From assembly GCA_027475525.1 (NCBI GenBank), contig JAMWFC010000092.1, positions 1-64,000 on the forward strand: a stretch of DNA of 64,000 nt, in the 5' to 3' direction. The notes beneath the pieces are model-generated. The model was not told the DNA's origin, ran no database searches, and saw only the letters and a program-made list of their open reading frames with translations. The stretch is from Macrolepiota albuminosa. Taxonomy: Eukaryota > Basidiomycota > Agaricomycetes > Agaricales > Agaricaceae. A program made the position numbers and the translations under genes. Positions 34,205-46,900 of the stretch are shown here, in pieces; within the stretch, counting starts at the first letter, position 1; each line of letters starts with the position of its first letter.

Positions 34205-36294
34205 TTTTATTGTCAACCAAAAACTTTACTATGTCTAAATAGCCTTTTTTTTGTTGCCACATAAAGTACAGAACACTGCATATCATCTGAATTAACTGAA
34301 TATCAGCACTATGTGCAGTCTATCAGGTTTAACTTTCACCTTTTGCATTTACATCTGCATTGTGCTCAATCAAAACTTCTACCATGGCCAAATGCCTATT
34401 GTATGCTGCCACATAAAGTACAGACAGCTGCTTATTATCTGAATCAACTTGATGTCAGCTGTATATGAAGTCTATCAGGTTTAATTCTTACTTTTTGCAT
34501 TTACATCTGCATTGTGCTCAACCAAAAACTTTACTATATCCAGATGGCCTTTTTTTGCTGCCACATGAAGTACAGAATACTGTATATCATCTGAAATAAC
34601 TCAATGTCAGCATTATATGAAGTCTATCAGATTTGACTTTTACCTTGTGCATTTACATCTGAATTGTAATCAATTAACAGCTTTACAACATTAAGATGCC
34701 CTTTTTCTGCTGCACAATGAAGTGCACTTAATTTATTTTTGTCTAGAACAGTGAATCAGCAATGTGTGCATCTATTATGCATAAGTCTAACTTCTTGCAT
34801 TTACATCTGCATTATATTCAATTAACAGCATGACAATATCCATGTGTCCTTTCCCTGCTGCCCAATGTAGTGCAAGCCACTGATGTATATCTGAGTTGAC
34901 AATATCAGCAAGTGTATGCAATACACCAAGTACAACTCTTACATGCATTGTTATTTGCAATGCATTTGACCAGAAGCTTCACAATGTCCAGGTGTTCATT
35001 CATTGCTGCTCAGCTGAGTTCAGTAGACCAGTCCTTTCTAGCTTGAAAATATAAACAGTGTATGCAATTTATTAAGCATTGATTTCTACTTTTTGCATTT
35101 GTATCTTCATTATACTTGAGGAGATACCAAACAACATGTAGATGGCCATTTTTTAATGCAATTTTAATTGATGAATCTACAACAGCATGAGCATCTGAAT
35201 TTGTATCAAATAGTTGATACATCCTCATCAACTGCATCTGTCTTTACCCCAAGATCAAGTACATACTAAACAATATCTATTTTCCCCTTTCTTGATGCAT
35301 TGTAGAGTTTCTTTCTATGTTTCCAAGAACATAACAGTGATGTTAAAAAATCATGAACTAATGGTAGTTCTAAAAGATCACAAACTGGCACAGAAAGTAA
35401 AAAAATAGCAAGGGTCTGACTAAATGTCCATTTTTTTCACCTGGACCAAGATTTCCCTGGTTCGTATTGGCCTTGATTGTCACTTCATTATCAACAAGCA
35501 CAACAATGTTGATACTAAGCAAAGTCACAAGGGCTGGTGCCATCTTGACCCAATGTGGCCATTTATTTGACAATATTTTACCAAATTGGCCAGCAACAAA
35601 GACAATTGCTTCCAAAAAAATCTCAGGAATAATGACATTCCAAATCGGGATCAAGAGGATGCTATAGATTGTGATATACCAGACTTTGGGTCCTACAGAA
35701 CCCAATAGAACTTGTATACCAAGAATGGAAATTGGTGCATTAAGGTAGCATGGTTTAGAGGGCCCAAAGCCAATTGGGTTAATCCAAAGCCAGAGACTAA
35801 CTGCAGATATGAACATCAAGTGGTATGAGTCCAAAATCAATCACCACACTGCTTGAACGCATCTTGAGTATCTCATATTTCCACTGGCATCTGAGGATTG
35901 AACTGACTCTCTCTATTTCAACACCCACCATCTCCTCAACTTCTTTGTGTAAATCCTCCTTGGAGAGATTGACCCTATGTTGGATGTAGAACAGCAAGTA
36001 AATGAACAGATTTGTGTTATTCATTCAGCTGAGATTGAGGATGATTGTTCCATGAAAATTAGTGATATTGCCTGGGAAGATAGCTTGTTGGAAGGTCGAG
36101 TAAAGAATGGTGTAGCCAGTGAGGAGGATTGTCATGAATTGTGTCTCACAGTTCTTGAGTTTGGTGTGTGATATCCTTTGGCCTTTGAGGGCTAAAAGCG
36201 CAGGAACAAAACTGAGTAGGTTCTGGGCATATATGGCAGTCCTCATGCCAATGCCAGATATATCCGGATTGGCAGGAAAACATGAGTCAGTCAT
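34205..36294 (-). pseudogene. Membrane-ankyrin family protein, copy C
   Basis: Begins at ATG 36294 on the minus strand with the family [14 protein letters not shown] start. The membrane domain is spread over three frames (36294-36025, then to 35797, then 35840-35370) and ends in a frameshift around the [12 protein letters not shown] segment near 35400. About six ankyrin exons plus a remnant follow to about 34205 with the same spacing of about 150 bp (repeat ends near 35095, 34945, 34797, 34649, 34497 and 34347). It is clearly inactive. Its 5' flank of about 430 bp is shared with copy D and hosts the solo LTR at 36723. Confidence 0.8.
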
Positions 36295-36722
36295 GGTAAG
36301 CGTAGGTGGTGGGCTTGTCCAGGTAGTGGTGAAAGTACAACAGCAGAAGTCTTCACAGCCTTATGGCATCGCGTATTATAAACCTTCAAAGTGGCCTTGT
36401 TTGGTGCATAGCCTGAAAGATATGTATGCATATTTGTGATTGTTGGCTTGGGAACTGGCAGAAAACAAAAAGCAAATGATGGCAATTTGTTGCACCACCC
36501 TCAGACCAGGATGACTTGGTCCATCGACAATCTATGATTAAGAAAATGACTCTTTGGATATTGTATTGTCCACAGGCATCCACTGAAAAGGACAAGTAGC
36601 CCTTGTGAGGAAGTTCTCCCATATTTCTTTGTTATCCATAAGATCAAAGGCGCCCAGTCACACATTGCACTTCACATGTCTGTTTTAGTGTCCACGTGTC
36701 TGCTTGTTTCCTCAGCGACGTT
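36295..36722 (-). repeat. Duplicated 5' flank shared by copies C and D
   Basis: Matches 61045-61490 almost throughout: for example GGATATTGTATTGTC-ACAGGCATCCACTG, CAGAAAACAAA/AAAACCAAGGGCAAA and GGCGCCCAGTCACAC. It probably contains the promoter of the family because it is the only non-coding sequence carried along with the start codon. No clear TATA box was identified. Confidence 0.65.
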
Positions 36723-37458
36723 TGTCATGACCTCTCCCCTCTGGAACCCCCCCAGGACATCCCTGGAGCCCCTTTCATCAAACCCACAACGTGCCCCGCC
36801 CCCACAGCTGCCGACGCCGCCATCACATGCATCAAGGACCGCCATCAGCCAGCCCCCTGGGAACCCCACATCACGGACCCCAGGACCAACCACCATCAAC
36901 AATCGGATCATGCGACTTGCTTCCGGCCATCACACATCACGCATCACAGCTCCTCCACGCCAATTGATCGCACGTCCCCACATGTGCAATCCAGGTATAC
37001 AGTCCCTGCACTCTACTCAATGCCTCCCGGAAACCATCCCAGACACCCCGGAACCCCAAGACCCAGCCCCGTAGTACTTATAGCGTAGTCTCCCATTGTA
37101 TTTGCTAGTCTTGATATTAACTTTGATTGTTGCGTGCCTTTTGCTTGATTGGTACGCACTGACTGGCATGCTTGAATAACCGCGTGCTCTAAGTTTGGTA
37201 CGTACTTCGTGACTTTAACTTGCTAACTTGGTCTCGTCTTAGAACCTCCAGTTTATGACTCGACCCCCACCCAATCCCCCAGCTACTCGCAACCCAAAAC
37301 CCCTGGACTGAGTCCCCTCTCCCAGGATTACCCCTGTCCACGTCTTGAACCCCGGAGTCCTAGCCCCGGAGTTCCAGACACCCGAGTGTCCATAGATCAA
37401 GTCCGCATTGTAAGGGCGTTGCTTTCCTGGAAAGCCCCCGACTCAGCGGAACCTGACA
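36723..37458. mobile_element. Solo LTR with ACGTT target duplication
   Basis: A 736-bp LTR beginning TGTCATGACC and ending GGAACCTGACA, flanked by ACGTT at 36718-36722 and 37459-37463. It is the same family as 6132-7077 but has no 77-bp duplications. Inserted in the 5' flank of copy C, about 430 bp from the start codon. No internal element sequence is present. Confidence 0.9.
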
Positions 37459-37463
37459 ACGTT

Positions 37464-38190
37464 GATCAGATCTGTAACCGCAATGTGTAGTCATGGTGAG
37501 GTCACATTAGAGAGTTAGAGTCTTCACACAAGAGAGAACGGTTGTAAGCTCTGCAATTGGGAAGAACTGTCTACAATGTACAGAGATGTGTGCTTATATA
37601 CCAGTAGATAGTTTAATATATCAACAAAGTGCCCAGCGGGCAGGTACAAACAAGTTATGCATAAGCAGGGAATGGTCCAAAATGAGTGGAAACCGGTCAT
37701 GGTCGCTACATACGCCCTCCAGGTATCGGGAGCAGGGTGAGCGGTGCCTATTGAACAAGTGTGGATATGAATGATTGATGAACAAGATAAAAAGGTATCA
37801 TCCTGGGCTCAAATGTATGGGATCGCAGTTGAGAAATAATGCAATTACGTGGGTTTGGGAGCGCTGGATGTGAATCAATAAACAAGGCAAAGTTCAAATG
37901 GCGGGGAGAGTGGGTTGCACCTAAGCAATGGGGGATTCCTCATCCATGAATTTGTCATTGTCGCCATTGGTGTCATGGTCGGAGGAGGAGGCAGGCTCTT
38001 TACCCTTTTGGGAGCGACATTTATGGCCACAGTGGCTGGATTCAGAGGTGGAGGGGCACCTGATATAGAAGCCTTCGGGGTGAGCTTCTTCAAAGGGGTG
38101 TTTCTTCATTGCCCTCTCCTCACAGTGGGAATCGGTGTGGGCCTGGTTATAGACTGCCTCACAATGAGGGTGGAGGAGGGTGTCCTTCAT
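37464..38190. other. Downstream region of a minus-strand Gypsy element
   Basis: No gene is seen. By position this should include the 3' LTR of the Gypsy element whose integrase lies at 38197-39951, but no second LTR is in the window to prove it. Confidence 0.35.
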
Positions 38191-38196
38191 CATCTC

Positions 38197-39960
38197 CTAT
38201 TGAGCATTGTTGACATCATTGTTGGGCTTGAGTAGGCCGAATACGCCGAAGTCATGGTAACAGGCATCCCTGAAGGGAAATTTCAAGAGGCTGGGGGGAA
38301 TAGGGAAGTTGTCAACATTGTACGAGGATGTCGTCTTGTTCCAGGTTACAAACTTGCAGGGGTTATCACCCTTAGATGCGTTGTAGGTGGCAGCAAACTC
38401 GGCATATCCTGCAGGTACAAACATATTGGCCATGGCGCTGCGGCGCCAGACTTTGTTATCATATCGGATGTACTCCTGTAGCTGGAGAGGGTGCACCACA
38501 AGGTTTGGGTCGATGGAAGTGAGCTGGATTAAGCCATCAGGACAGGTGGCTAAGAGAGGGTGTTTTTTGTAGTGGTCCTTGGGTTGAAGAGACATTGAGT
38601 ATGAGCAGATTGGCAAAGTAGGCTGGGAAGGACAAGGAGCACGAGTTGGATGGGGTTGAAGGACTGAATCTAGCTGATTGGTAAAGTGGGATTTATATAG
38701 GTCAAATTGTAGAGCCCCTAAAAAGGTCTGGGGGTCATCTAACAGCGGGCTCCCAGTGCCTAAGGGGAGCTCAGCAATATTGCTCACTCTCTGTGCCTTG
38801 AAGTAGGGTTGCAATAAATTTAGATCCCTGACTTGATTGTATGGGAGCCAAGTCTGGTCTCCAGGACACCAAAGCACTTCAAAAATTGAGTCGGTCTTTG
38901 AGCTGGCATGATTGATTATCTTATCAGCAGCCCACTCGTGCTTATGTTCAGGTTTGGATTCTGCCACAATTTGGGAGTACAGTTGGCCAGGGAAGCACCA
39001 GTCATCATTTGGATGGTGAATATGCAAGAGGGAAGCATGGTAAGTATCGTGTATGCTGCGGCACAGCATGTGAGTGGGTAACTGCACCTTAAAGGAGAAG
39101 TTTCCATAATCCTTCAGAAGTAAATAGGGCCCCACATATTTAGGTATCAGCTTATGTGGTGTTCTCTTGGGAAAGCTCATATTCTTAGTAGATATGTATG
39201 CAAAGTCTCCTTGCTTGAATGGCACCAGTTGACGCTTTTGATTAGCATTTCTAATTTGTTTTACTCTTGCCATCAGGATGGCATCATGAGCAGCCATTAT
39301 TGCCATCTTTAGGCATTGTGCAAATACACGTATGCCTGGGAACTCATTCCTTGAAGGGTTCTTCCATACCATGGCTCGAGGCATTCTTCCAGTATTTAAA
39401 AAGAAGGGTGCGTATCCTGTACTGTCAGATCTGGCTGAATTGATTGCAAACTCAATGGCCAGTAGCTTCAACACCCAGTCTTTGTGTGCAGTGCCTACGT
39501 ATATCCTCAACATTTGCATAATGGTTCAGTTTGCTTGCTCAGTAGCCCCATCTGTTTCTGGATGGTATGCGGTGGACATCTTGAGTTGTGTGCCTATCAG
39601 GGCATTCAGGTGAGTTCAAAATATACTAGTGAACCAGGAGTCCCGGTCACTAACGATGGCTCTTGGTAGACCATGATGCTTATATACTTCTGTGAATACA
39701 AGCTCTGCCACGTTTTGGGCAGTATATGTGGTCTTACTAGGTACTAGGTGGACCATACTGGTAAGCAAGTCAATTATGACTGTTATTTGATTGAACGTTA
39801 AGTTTTGATCCTTAGATTCTGGAAATGGTCCAACAAAATCAATCCCAATAACTTCCCAGGGTTGATTGGGTATGGGAAGCAGGTTTAACTGTCTATACGG
39901 TGATGACGCCAACTGTGGTTGGGTGCACTGGACATATACGCAGTACAACACCGTCTCCAG
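38197..39960 (-). pseudogene. Ty3/Gypsy integrase with chromo-like C-terminus, 5'-truncated
   Basis: The upstream block (39951-39616) has the integrase core start PWEVIGIDFVGPFPES, with catalytic Asp in GIDF, and ends at IVSDRDSWFTS with the second Asp. After a frame change at about 39610 the next block (39519-38197, 440 residues) continues the core with AIEFAIN, then KQGDFAYI and PKYVGPYLLL (the GPY/F module), then EWAADKIINH...VLWCPGDQTWLPY, which resembles a chromodomain. A long extra tail follows. RT and RNase H are missing because homology stops near 39960. The core glutamate is not obvious. Confidence 0.75.
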
Positions 39961-41040
39961 TGCTTGGCGTGCATAGTTGTGAGGAGTCCTGACAGGGTCC
40001 TGGTGTGCTCAAGCAGAGGTGATAGAACGATGCGCTAAATTATAGTGCTTTGGGGGCTACCTGGCAGATGGTAAGCATTGTAGCTTAAACAAAGATATTG
40101 AAGAAAAGACAAGTAGCGCAGCGTATTGTGCCCGTAGGTGGCACTGTAAATGACAAAGACGAGATAGACAAGGCTAGCACCCGACTTAGTGACAAAGTCA
40201 AAGAAAGCTAGCATGATTTGAACGCTAAGTGTAACTGGGTGCTCAAGAGGTTACAATTTGTTGTTATATACATGTAAAGTAGCTATTTTATATACTATGC
40301 GCTACCGTATTTGCCAAGATAAAAGTCCATCTGTGGCACTACCTCCTAGCACCTCTCCTTGTGATTTCCTCTAATGGTGACCTGTCAATGGCGACCTTTT
40401 GCACATGGATGACGGCGACCAACGGTGTTATGACCCACAGCGACCAGCGGCAACTCTATATTGACTTAGAATTGTACGAGTCTGCTTACTTTTACTATAA
40501 CTCCAATTGGCCAGGCTGTTCCAGGGTATGGTCGGAAAATCCTTGACAGATGCCATGAGCACTAATGTCAGCGCTACTCATTGTACCAGTTCCTGACAGG
40601 TCCAGATGTCGGATTTAAGTATATCCAGTGCCGCCATCATTGATCCTTTTAGACTTCTGATTGAAGTGACTCATCAAATGGCAGCGCCTGCTGCTGGCTC
40701 CTTCTGAAAGTGATTGGGGTTTAGTTAAAGTCCCCTCCTGCCGTCATGTTAGCGCTATACATTCTGAGCCTCTTTCGTCTTTGGGATAGGTGAATGGAGT
40801 GTGCTGAAGGCCTGGTAGCTAGCGGTTAGGGTAAATGGCTAAGTCCTGTAGTAGGTTGCCAGAGCTAGGGCTGCTCTATATTCCCAACTGGTCGCTAGAG
40901 TCTTTAGTATGTCAAGTGTCAGTTGGCCTATAATGTCCCTTGATGTGCTCAGTCCGAGTAGAAGCCTATCATCTCCCTCCAACTGAAAAATTGACTGTCC
41001 TCAATCAAACACCGTCATTAATTTGACTGTGCTACGGTCC
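39961..41040. other. Spacer, possible LTR region
   Basis: No gene is supported. If the plus-strand units at 41.1-45.6 kb belong to the Gypsy element at 45.7-49.5 kb, its 3' LTR would be here. The recurrent GCGCTA motifs in both regions agree with this but prove nothing. Confidence 0.3.
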
Positions 41041-41060
41041 GTATGATGCCACCGGCACCT

Positions 41061-41067
41061 TATAAAA
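41061..41067 (+). promoter_or_regulatory. TATA box of accessory unit 1
   Basis: TATAAAA, 51 bp before the ATG at 41118, followed by a pyrimidine-rich leader (TTCTCGTGTTTTTCTTCCC). Confidence 0.6.
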
Positions 41068-41117
41068 GTTGTTTTCAGCACTTCACCTTCTCGTGTTTTT
41101 CTTCCCATCTTTCCAAC

Positions 41118-43550
41118 ATGTCCACTCCTTTTGATGCCTCTGCTCTCCGTAATTTCCTGGCTAAGGCCTCCTATTTATTCGATCGCGCTAAGTCTGTTGG
41201 TCCTGCCAATGCGCCACAAACTGTCTCTGGAATCATGCAGCTCTATCGGCGGTGGCTTGTGGTCCACGGCTCTGACAGTTCCTGGGTGCAGGGCATTGAG
41301 GTTCATGAATGGTGTATGGCTCGGTATTGCGAATATGAGGGTGCCAAGTGGTTGCGACCATTCACGGACTTGTTTGTAAGTTTTTAGGTTTGATTTTGGA
41401 TTTGTGGTGCTAAAGTTCAGCGCCCATACTAGGCTTCTTCTCTGTCTGACGAGAACACCCTGCTGGCTAGTACCAAGGTTGGCGAAGTAAGTTTCTCCTC
41501 TTCTTCCTCACATTTCCAATATTAACCCTGAGTAGTCGGTTGCTACATTGCCCACCATTGCCAGTCTCTCTAGTGCTCTGTCGGCTTCTACTGTTCCTTC
41601 CAATCTGGCCACTCCTGCTGTTCCTGTCTCTGTCCTGCCTCTTCCCGTTCTTGGTAGTCCTTTTTGTGGCGATGCTTCTCCTGCTCATACTGTGCCCATC
41701 ATTGCTTCTCCCACTCATACTGCGCCTCCTCATTCGGCCATCAAACAAATTGCTGTTATCTCCAGTGAGCCCTGGCCCAGACCCACCCATACTATTTCTT
41801 GCCTTCCCCCCTGTAACTTTGTTGTTGTTATTAATCATGCGCCTCCTGCTCTTGCTAGCCCTCCCAAACATACTGTGCATCCTGGTTTACCTGCCTCTAG
41901 GTCTTCTACTAACTTTACGTCCCAGATCAATCTCCCTGCTCGTGTTGCCCCTTTGTATGTTGTAAGTGTTTTCTTTTAAGATTGCTAGGCTCTAGCGCCT
42001 GATCGGGCCCTCCTTAGGCACCCAACCAGACTATGTTTACCAATGCGGAGCTTTGTGATTTGTTATGCCTTCATCATGATACTACTGTTATTGATACCAG
42101 CCTCCCGGCTGGTGTCCAAGTACTCGGCACTAAGAAGAAGGTTATGGTGGTGCCCATGGAGCATCATGCTTTTAGGGTGAAGATTGGCATGATAAGTGCT
42201 TGTTTGTCTCTGATAGGTTGATGACATCGCTAACTTCTTTCTCAGTGTGATAAATGTTGGTCTGAGAATGATCCTGAGGGCTGCTGGTTTCCTACCACCT
42301 CGCTTCCCTGCTACTGATGTGACATGTTGAAAAGAGGCTGTGCCTTCAATGGGATTCATGCTCGTGAATGTGGTAGAGACGCTATCATGCAACAAAATTA
42401 TGAGCATGCAGTCTTAGTCCGTAATGCCTGGGCCTTCGTGCTGCAGCAACGTGATCTGGCCACTACTCATCAGCCCACTGTGATTAGCACTGCAAGCCTA
42501 GTGCTTCCCATTACTCAAGATGGCACCACTGTGGTGGCCCCCTTTGCCCGCTCTCCCCGTCGTCCCATCCCTTTGAAGCGTAAGCCCGTTGTCACCTCTC
42601 CTAGCAAGAGTTCTGATAAGCGCCAGGAGCTAGCACCTGCTACTCCCATAGTCTTGTCTTCTACCGAGTCATCTACTGATGAAGGCGAGGATACTGAGAG
42701 GAATGCTGAGGGCAAGGATGACAATGAGGCTGGGCCTATAGTCGACACCAATGCGCTGTTGGCAGTACGCGCTCTTCTGCTTCGCCTTACTCCCCCTATT
42801 GCTGCTAACCTTATCAGAGTGGCCCTAGTGGTAATTGGTGCATAGTCCTCGTGTTTTCTTTTTTGGTCATGCTAACCTCTTTGTTGCCAGGTCCTCTACT
42901 CCTTTGCTTCCTGTTATTGTGAATATCCTTCCCGCCAAAGATGTCATGATGTCTGTTGCCAGTGCTACCCCTGCTTCTGAGCCTGTTGTAGCTAGTGCCT
43001 CCCCCATTGCTCTTCCCATTACCCTGTCTCTTACTCCTCCTCACAGCCTCTCTTCCTTCCCCAGTACTCATGAGTCCTCCACTGTGCCTGAGTCTGAAGG
43101 AACCTTAGTGGCTTAGAGCAAGTGCCGTTGCCGCTGGAGGTACTTGCCCTCTTACAGCATCCACCTTTCCTCCGCTAGGGCTATGTCCCCAAGTGATAAG
43201 CACCATGAATGGACTCCTTGTGCTCCCATAACCATTTGAGTAAGTCTGCATTTATTAGTTGGTTTGCCTTTTCTCTGACCTCCACTAAGTTTGATCCCTT
43301 CTGGACTCCTCCCCCCGCCATGCGCATTTCTGGTGATGCCTACCCTTGGCTTGGGGACGAGTTCTCTGATCCCGTTACTCCCCTTCATCCTGCTGCCAAT
43401 CTCTGCCAACAACTTTGCCATGTCAAAGACGTGACCAACATCATTGGTAGCAAACTCACCATCCTACAACCTTGTGTCTCCACCTTAGCGTGCTGTGAGC
43501 TCCTCCTGCTTGAGCTTCATGATGACATCACTGATGCGCTCAAGTAGCAA
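41118..43550 (+). pseudogene. Accessory unit 1: multi-exon ORF with cysteine-rich motif, unknown
   Basis: Exon 1 41118-41375, exon 2 41433-41486, exon 3 41536-41961 and exon 4 from 42018 join in phase 0 through GTAAGT donors and TAG acceptors. Exon 3 is Pro/Ser/Thr-rich. A further intron from about 42178 to 42246 leads to a cysteine motif C-x2-C-x8-C-x8-C-x2-C-x6-C (about 42247-42340), in which a TGA stands just before the fifth cysteine. After that, 42324-42830 is open and rich in Ser/Pro/Asp/Glu, with another GT-AG intron to 42890 and an open tail to about 43115. A final block (43209-43547) may be the C-terminus. I recall similar cysteine-and-PST-rich hypothetical proteins in Agaricomycetes, but their function is unknown to me. 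The stop makes this copy probably inactive unless the TGA is a sequence error. Confidence 0.5.
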
Positions 43551-44087
43551 GCAAGTAATGCCATTCAGGACAGGGACTTGCTTCCTTTGGGTGATCCCGC
43601 TCCCTCTGAGTCTCATGCATAGTCGCCGGCCTGTAGTGCTTCAAACTTTGTGGACTTTGTAATTTTTTTTAATACATAGTTTTGTGATAGCCATGCTAAA
43701 AATAAATGCTCCCCCTTTTGTTCCGAAATTGTCAGTTTGTAAGTAATCAAATACAAAGTAAGAAAAAGGGGAAATGCTCAGTAAATCATCATAGCGTAGA
43801 AAACCCCTATTACCAGCATGACCCAATAGCCAATATCACGCCAGCCTAGGAAGAAATAGGTATTGTCTGTAGAAAAATAAGTTGATTCATGCAAGAAGTT
43901 TTAATGTATAAGAAATAGAGTGCCACTGATTGCTTGTGGTTATTTGGTGATGGTGGCTATAAGCACTAGATCTTGAAGGCCTAAAAATGAGTTAAGCGCA
44001 TCCTATTGGTTCGTGTCTGCATCAGGGTCCAAGCCTCTTGAGAAGTGCCCTCCCATGCTGTCGCTAGTTGAAACACTGCCCGAGTCC
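43551..44087. other. Spacer between accessory units
   Basis: AT-rich, no gene seen. Confidence 0.4.
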
Positions 44088-44094
44088 TATAAAT
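44088..44094 (+). promoter_or_regulatory. TATA box of accessory unit 2
   Basis: TATAAAT, 37 bp before the ATG at 44131, in the same arrangement as unit 1. Confidence 0.55.
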
Positions 44095-44130
44095 TGCCCA
44101 GGCCTCGACAGCATCTCATCAGTCTTTGCG

Positions 44131-45566
44131 ATGGAAAGCCCAACCGGCATCATGTGGTCTCCCCGCTGTGATTGTGCTCATGTCATGATTGATCCCCCCA
44201 CTTTCCTGGAGTGTGCTAGCTCCTTCTTCCACCACTACCTGGCGGTTGGCGTGCCTGGACTAACCAACGGAGTTGTTGAGTTAGGTTGTCGCTGCCAGCT
44301 ACTTCGTGTGGCTTGTGAGATTTGGAACGATGACCTGCCGTTGACCCGTTTTGGTATGGAGAAGAACTGGAGTTGGATTTTTCAGGTGCGCTATTGCCTT
44401 TTTCGCCCTCCTTCTCTTCTGATAGTCGCCAAATAAAGCAAATCACGACCAAGGAAACGAAAGAGCATCTTGAGTTGCTGCTGGAGGAGAGTCACTATCT
44501 GGTTCATTGCCTTATTACCTCATTTTCTTTCTTCTAACACGTCGCCTCGCTAGGCGCCCCACTTGTCTACTGGTGGCTGGCTTTTTTGCGGTCCTGCCAA
44601 AGGCTGGAGGCCTCCCAGGCCTCTCCTTTTGCCTGGTCCTTGATGCTTGTCCATCTCCCATGTCGTTTATGTAAGTCGGCTCCTTCTTTTCCATGGCGCC
44701 ACCAGGCTGACAGATTTTGGATAGTTGATTTCTTTTTGTCGTAGATATATGAAATGCATCAATGTTGTTGCCCCCCCTGTGATTGTTTTGCGCATGTAAG
44801 AATTCCCAAGTATCTGCGACCCTGCAAGTAGTTTGAGGTACTTTATGGGTTCTGGCACTGTCAACCCAGTCAGTATCACATCATGCCAGAACTTCCCCTC
44901 CTCCTTGATGAGCCCAAATGTCTTTACTGTTCCGTTATTCTAGATTGGTTGAAGCAGTTTCTCACTTTAATGCCTACTGGCAGCTTTCCGTATGAGAATA
45001 GCAACACCATGACTCTGGTATGCAGGTACCAAATTCTTCTAGCCACATCCGAGGAGTGGATGCTCGCCGTTGACCCATCCTTGGTCACCGTACACCTCCC
45101 CTTAGCGCGGGTCTTGAGTAATGCTTGTGTGTTGTATAGGAGCCGGTTACAGGTACCACTTTGAGTCTGGCCAGCCTACTCCGCAAAACAGGAAGCTTGG
45201 TTAGTTCTTAACTTTTTCCTGACCTGAGGTTGTTAACTCCATGCTGTTTCTAAGAGTCTCTCCTGGCTCCCCCTTCCTCCTCTGGTCAATCTTGACGTGT
45301 GTAGAGCCATATTTGAATGCACAGCCTTTCCTTTCACATCATTTGAGTACCGCCCAGATGGGGACAGGTGGTACTCATCCTCCAACCCCTCTGCCATGCC
45401 TCTGGGTGCTCTTCATGCTCCTTGCCCAGGCGCTCCTCCCGCACCTCCTCCTAGTGTTCCCATACCTCCAATACCATCTGCTAACATGCCACCTCCAGGC
45501 GCTCCTCCCACCCGCAGACAACTAAAGATCAAGTCAAAGGTCCACGTCGACGGTCTTCTTCTTTAG
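44131..45566 (+). CDS. Accessory unit 2: multi-exon ORF, unknown
   Basis: Exon 1 (44131-44385, 85 codons) starts MESPTGIMWSP and ends in phase 0 at a GTGCGC donor. Its length and donor phase match exon 1 of unit 1 (86 codons), which hints at a common plan. An acceptor at 44439 would continue an acidic helix (KEHLELLLEESHYLVH). Later exons are uncertain. A last open block, 45241-45566, is proline-rich (repeated PPGAPP-like runs) and ends with RRQLKIKSKVHVDG and a stop at 45566, about 150 bp from the 3' end of the convergent Gypsy pol. No known domain is recognised. Exon boundaries after 44520 are not resolved. Confidence 0.4.
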
Positions 45567-45710
45567 GGTAGCTCAATTAGTTGTAGTTGTAGTCAGATCG
45601 CTAGTTCATTGTGTATTAGTACCACTTGTTTATTTATTCTTTTCTGGTTGTCAGGTTGTCTAAGTCTGATCAAGGGGGGCGCTAACAAGCGCCTCGCGTT
45701 TTGTAGGAGT

Positions 45711-46900
45711 TTATTGCTCCTCATCTTCATCCAGAGTGGTCTCGTCATTGTCCACCAATTCAGTCTCTTCCAGCTCTCGAAGTTTGGCAGTGTCGATGTC
45801 CAGCACCGACAAAGGTAATGGAATATGTTCATGCGCTAAGTAGGGAATGAGTTGGAACACCGCTACCAGTCGATGCAAAACTGAGCCGTCCAACTTGCAG
45901 AGTATGTAGGCACCTCCCCTATTGCAGGAAACTACTATGAGGGGTCCTAGGTATCGGGGTCGCATCTTTTTGTTATGGGTAACTTCAATTTTTGAGTTGC
46001 ACATTAGTACTAAGGCGCCAGCTGTAAAGTTGTAGTCTCGGATGGTAGCGCTATGCTTGTTCTCAAATCGCAATGCAGCCTGTCGTCTAGCTTGAAATAC
46101 CACCTCGTGTAAGCACTCAAGATCCTCCATGCATTGTTGTAAGTCAATACCACGCCTAGCAATCAAATTGGTAGAAGACAGTATTGAGTTAGGCAGGGGT
46201 TGTAAGTATGTCGCCTCCACAATGTCCGCTGGGAGCAGGGGGTGGGTGCCAGTCACCGCATAGTAAGGAGAACAGCCCATCCTCTTCCATACGGTGACCT
46301 GTTCAGACCAAAAGACCAAATAAGTCGCTTCATTCCAGCGACTTTTGTCGCCGTCTACTGCCTTGAATAGCGCCTGTCATACGTCAAAATGCAGCCTTTC
46401 CACTATACCGTTAGCACGTTTGTTGTATCCTGAGACTCAAATATGCTGTATATTGTATTTCTTCACAAGGTAGGTAAGCGCCTTGACTATAGGCGCTCCA
46501 TTGTCTGTAACAATCTCGTGAAGGGCTCCCCATCTGCAAATAACATCCTCGAAGAGCCACTTAGCTATAGCATCAGTATTTTCTCGCTGGAGCATACAGA
46601 ACTCTGGCCAATGTACCAAGGAACACCTTCCTTGGATGATGTACTTGTAGCGCCCTGACTTGGGCATGTGCATAGTGTCGATATATATCTTTCCGAACAA
46701 TGGTGCTGGAGTTGCTACTGTTGGGAGAATAAGAACTTGGCACGTCTGCTGGATTTGGCAGAGATGACAAGTGTGAATATACCATGCGATATCGGCGCTA
46801 ACTTGAGGCCACCAAAAATGTTCCAACAGATTCGCCCGCATCGTGTAGAGTCCTCAGTGTCCCAAGTTGTTGTGCATAGCACACAGAATTCTGATTCAGC
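45711..46900 (-). pseudogene. Gypsy-2 integrase
   Basis: The N-terminal zinc-binding part reads R-NLLEHFWWP...DIAWYIHTCHLCQIQ (about 46841-46740). The core shows IYIDTMHMP (first Asp) and IVTDNGAPIVKAL (second Asp). After a break near 46320-46440 a second block (46319-45711) carries the C-terminal part: ARRQAALRFENKH, F-AGALVLM-NS and PRYLGPLIVV-N-GGAYIL-LDGS, followed by an acidic tail. Frame breaks between the blocks remove the usual catalytic glutamate region from a single ORF. Confidence 0.75.

Noticed and set aside
37915..38235. Plus-strand ORF with hydrophobic Gly/Val-rich translation
   Set aside because: It overlaps the 3' tail of the Gypsy integrase on the other strand and has no start context or motif of its own.
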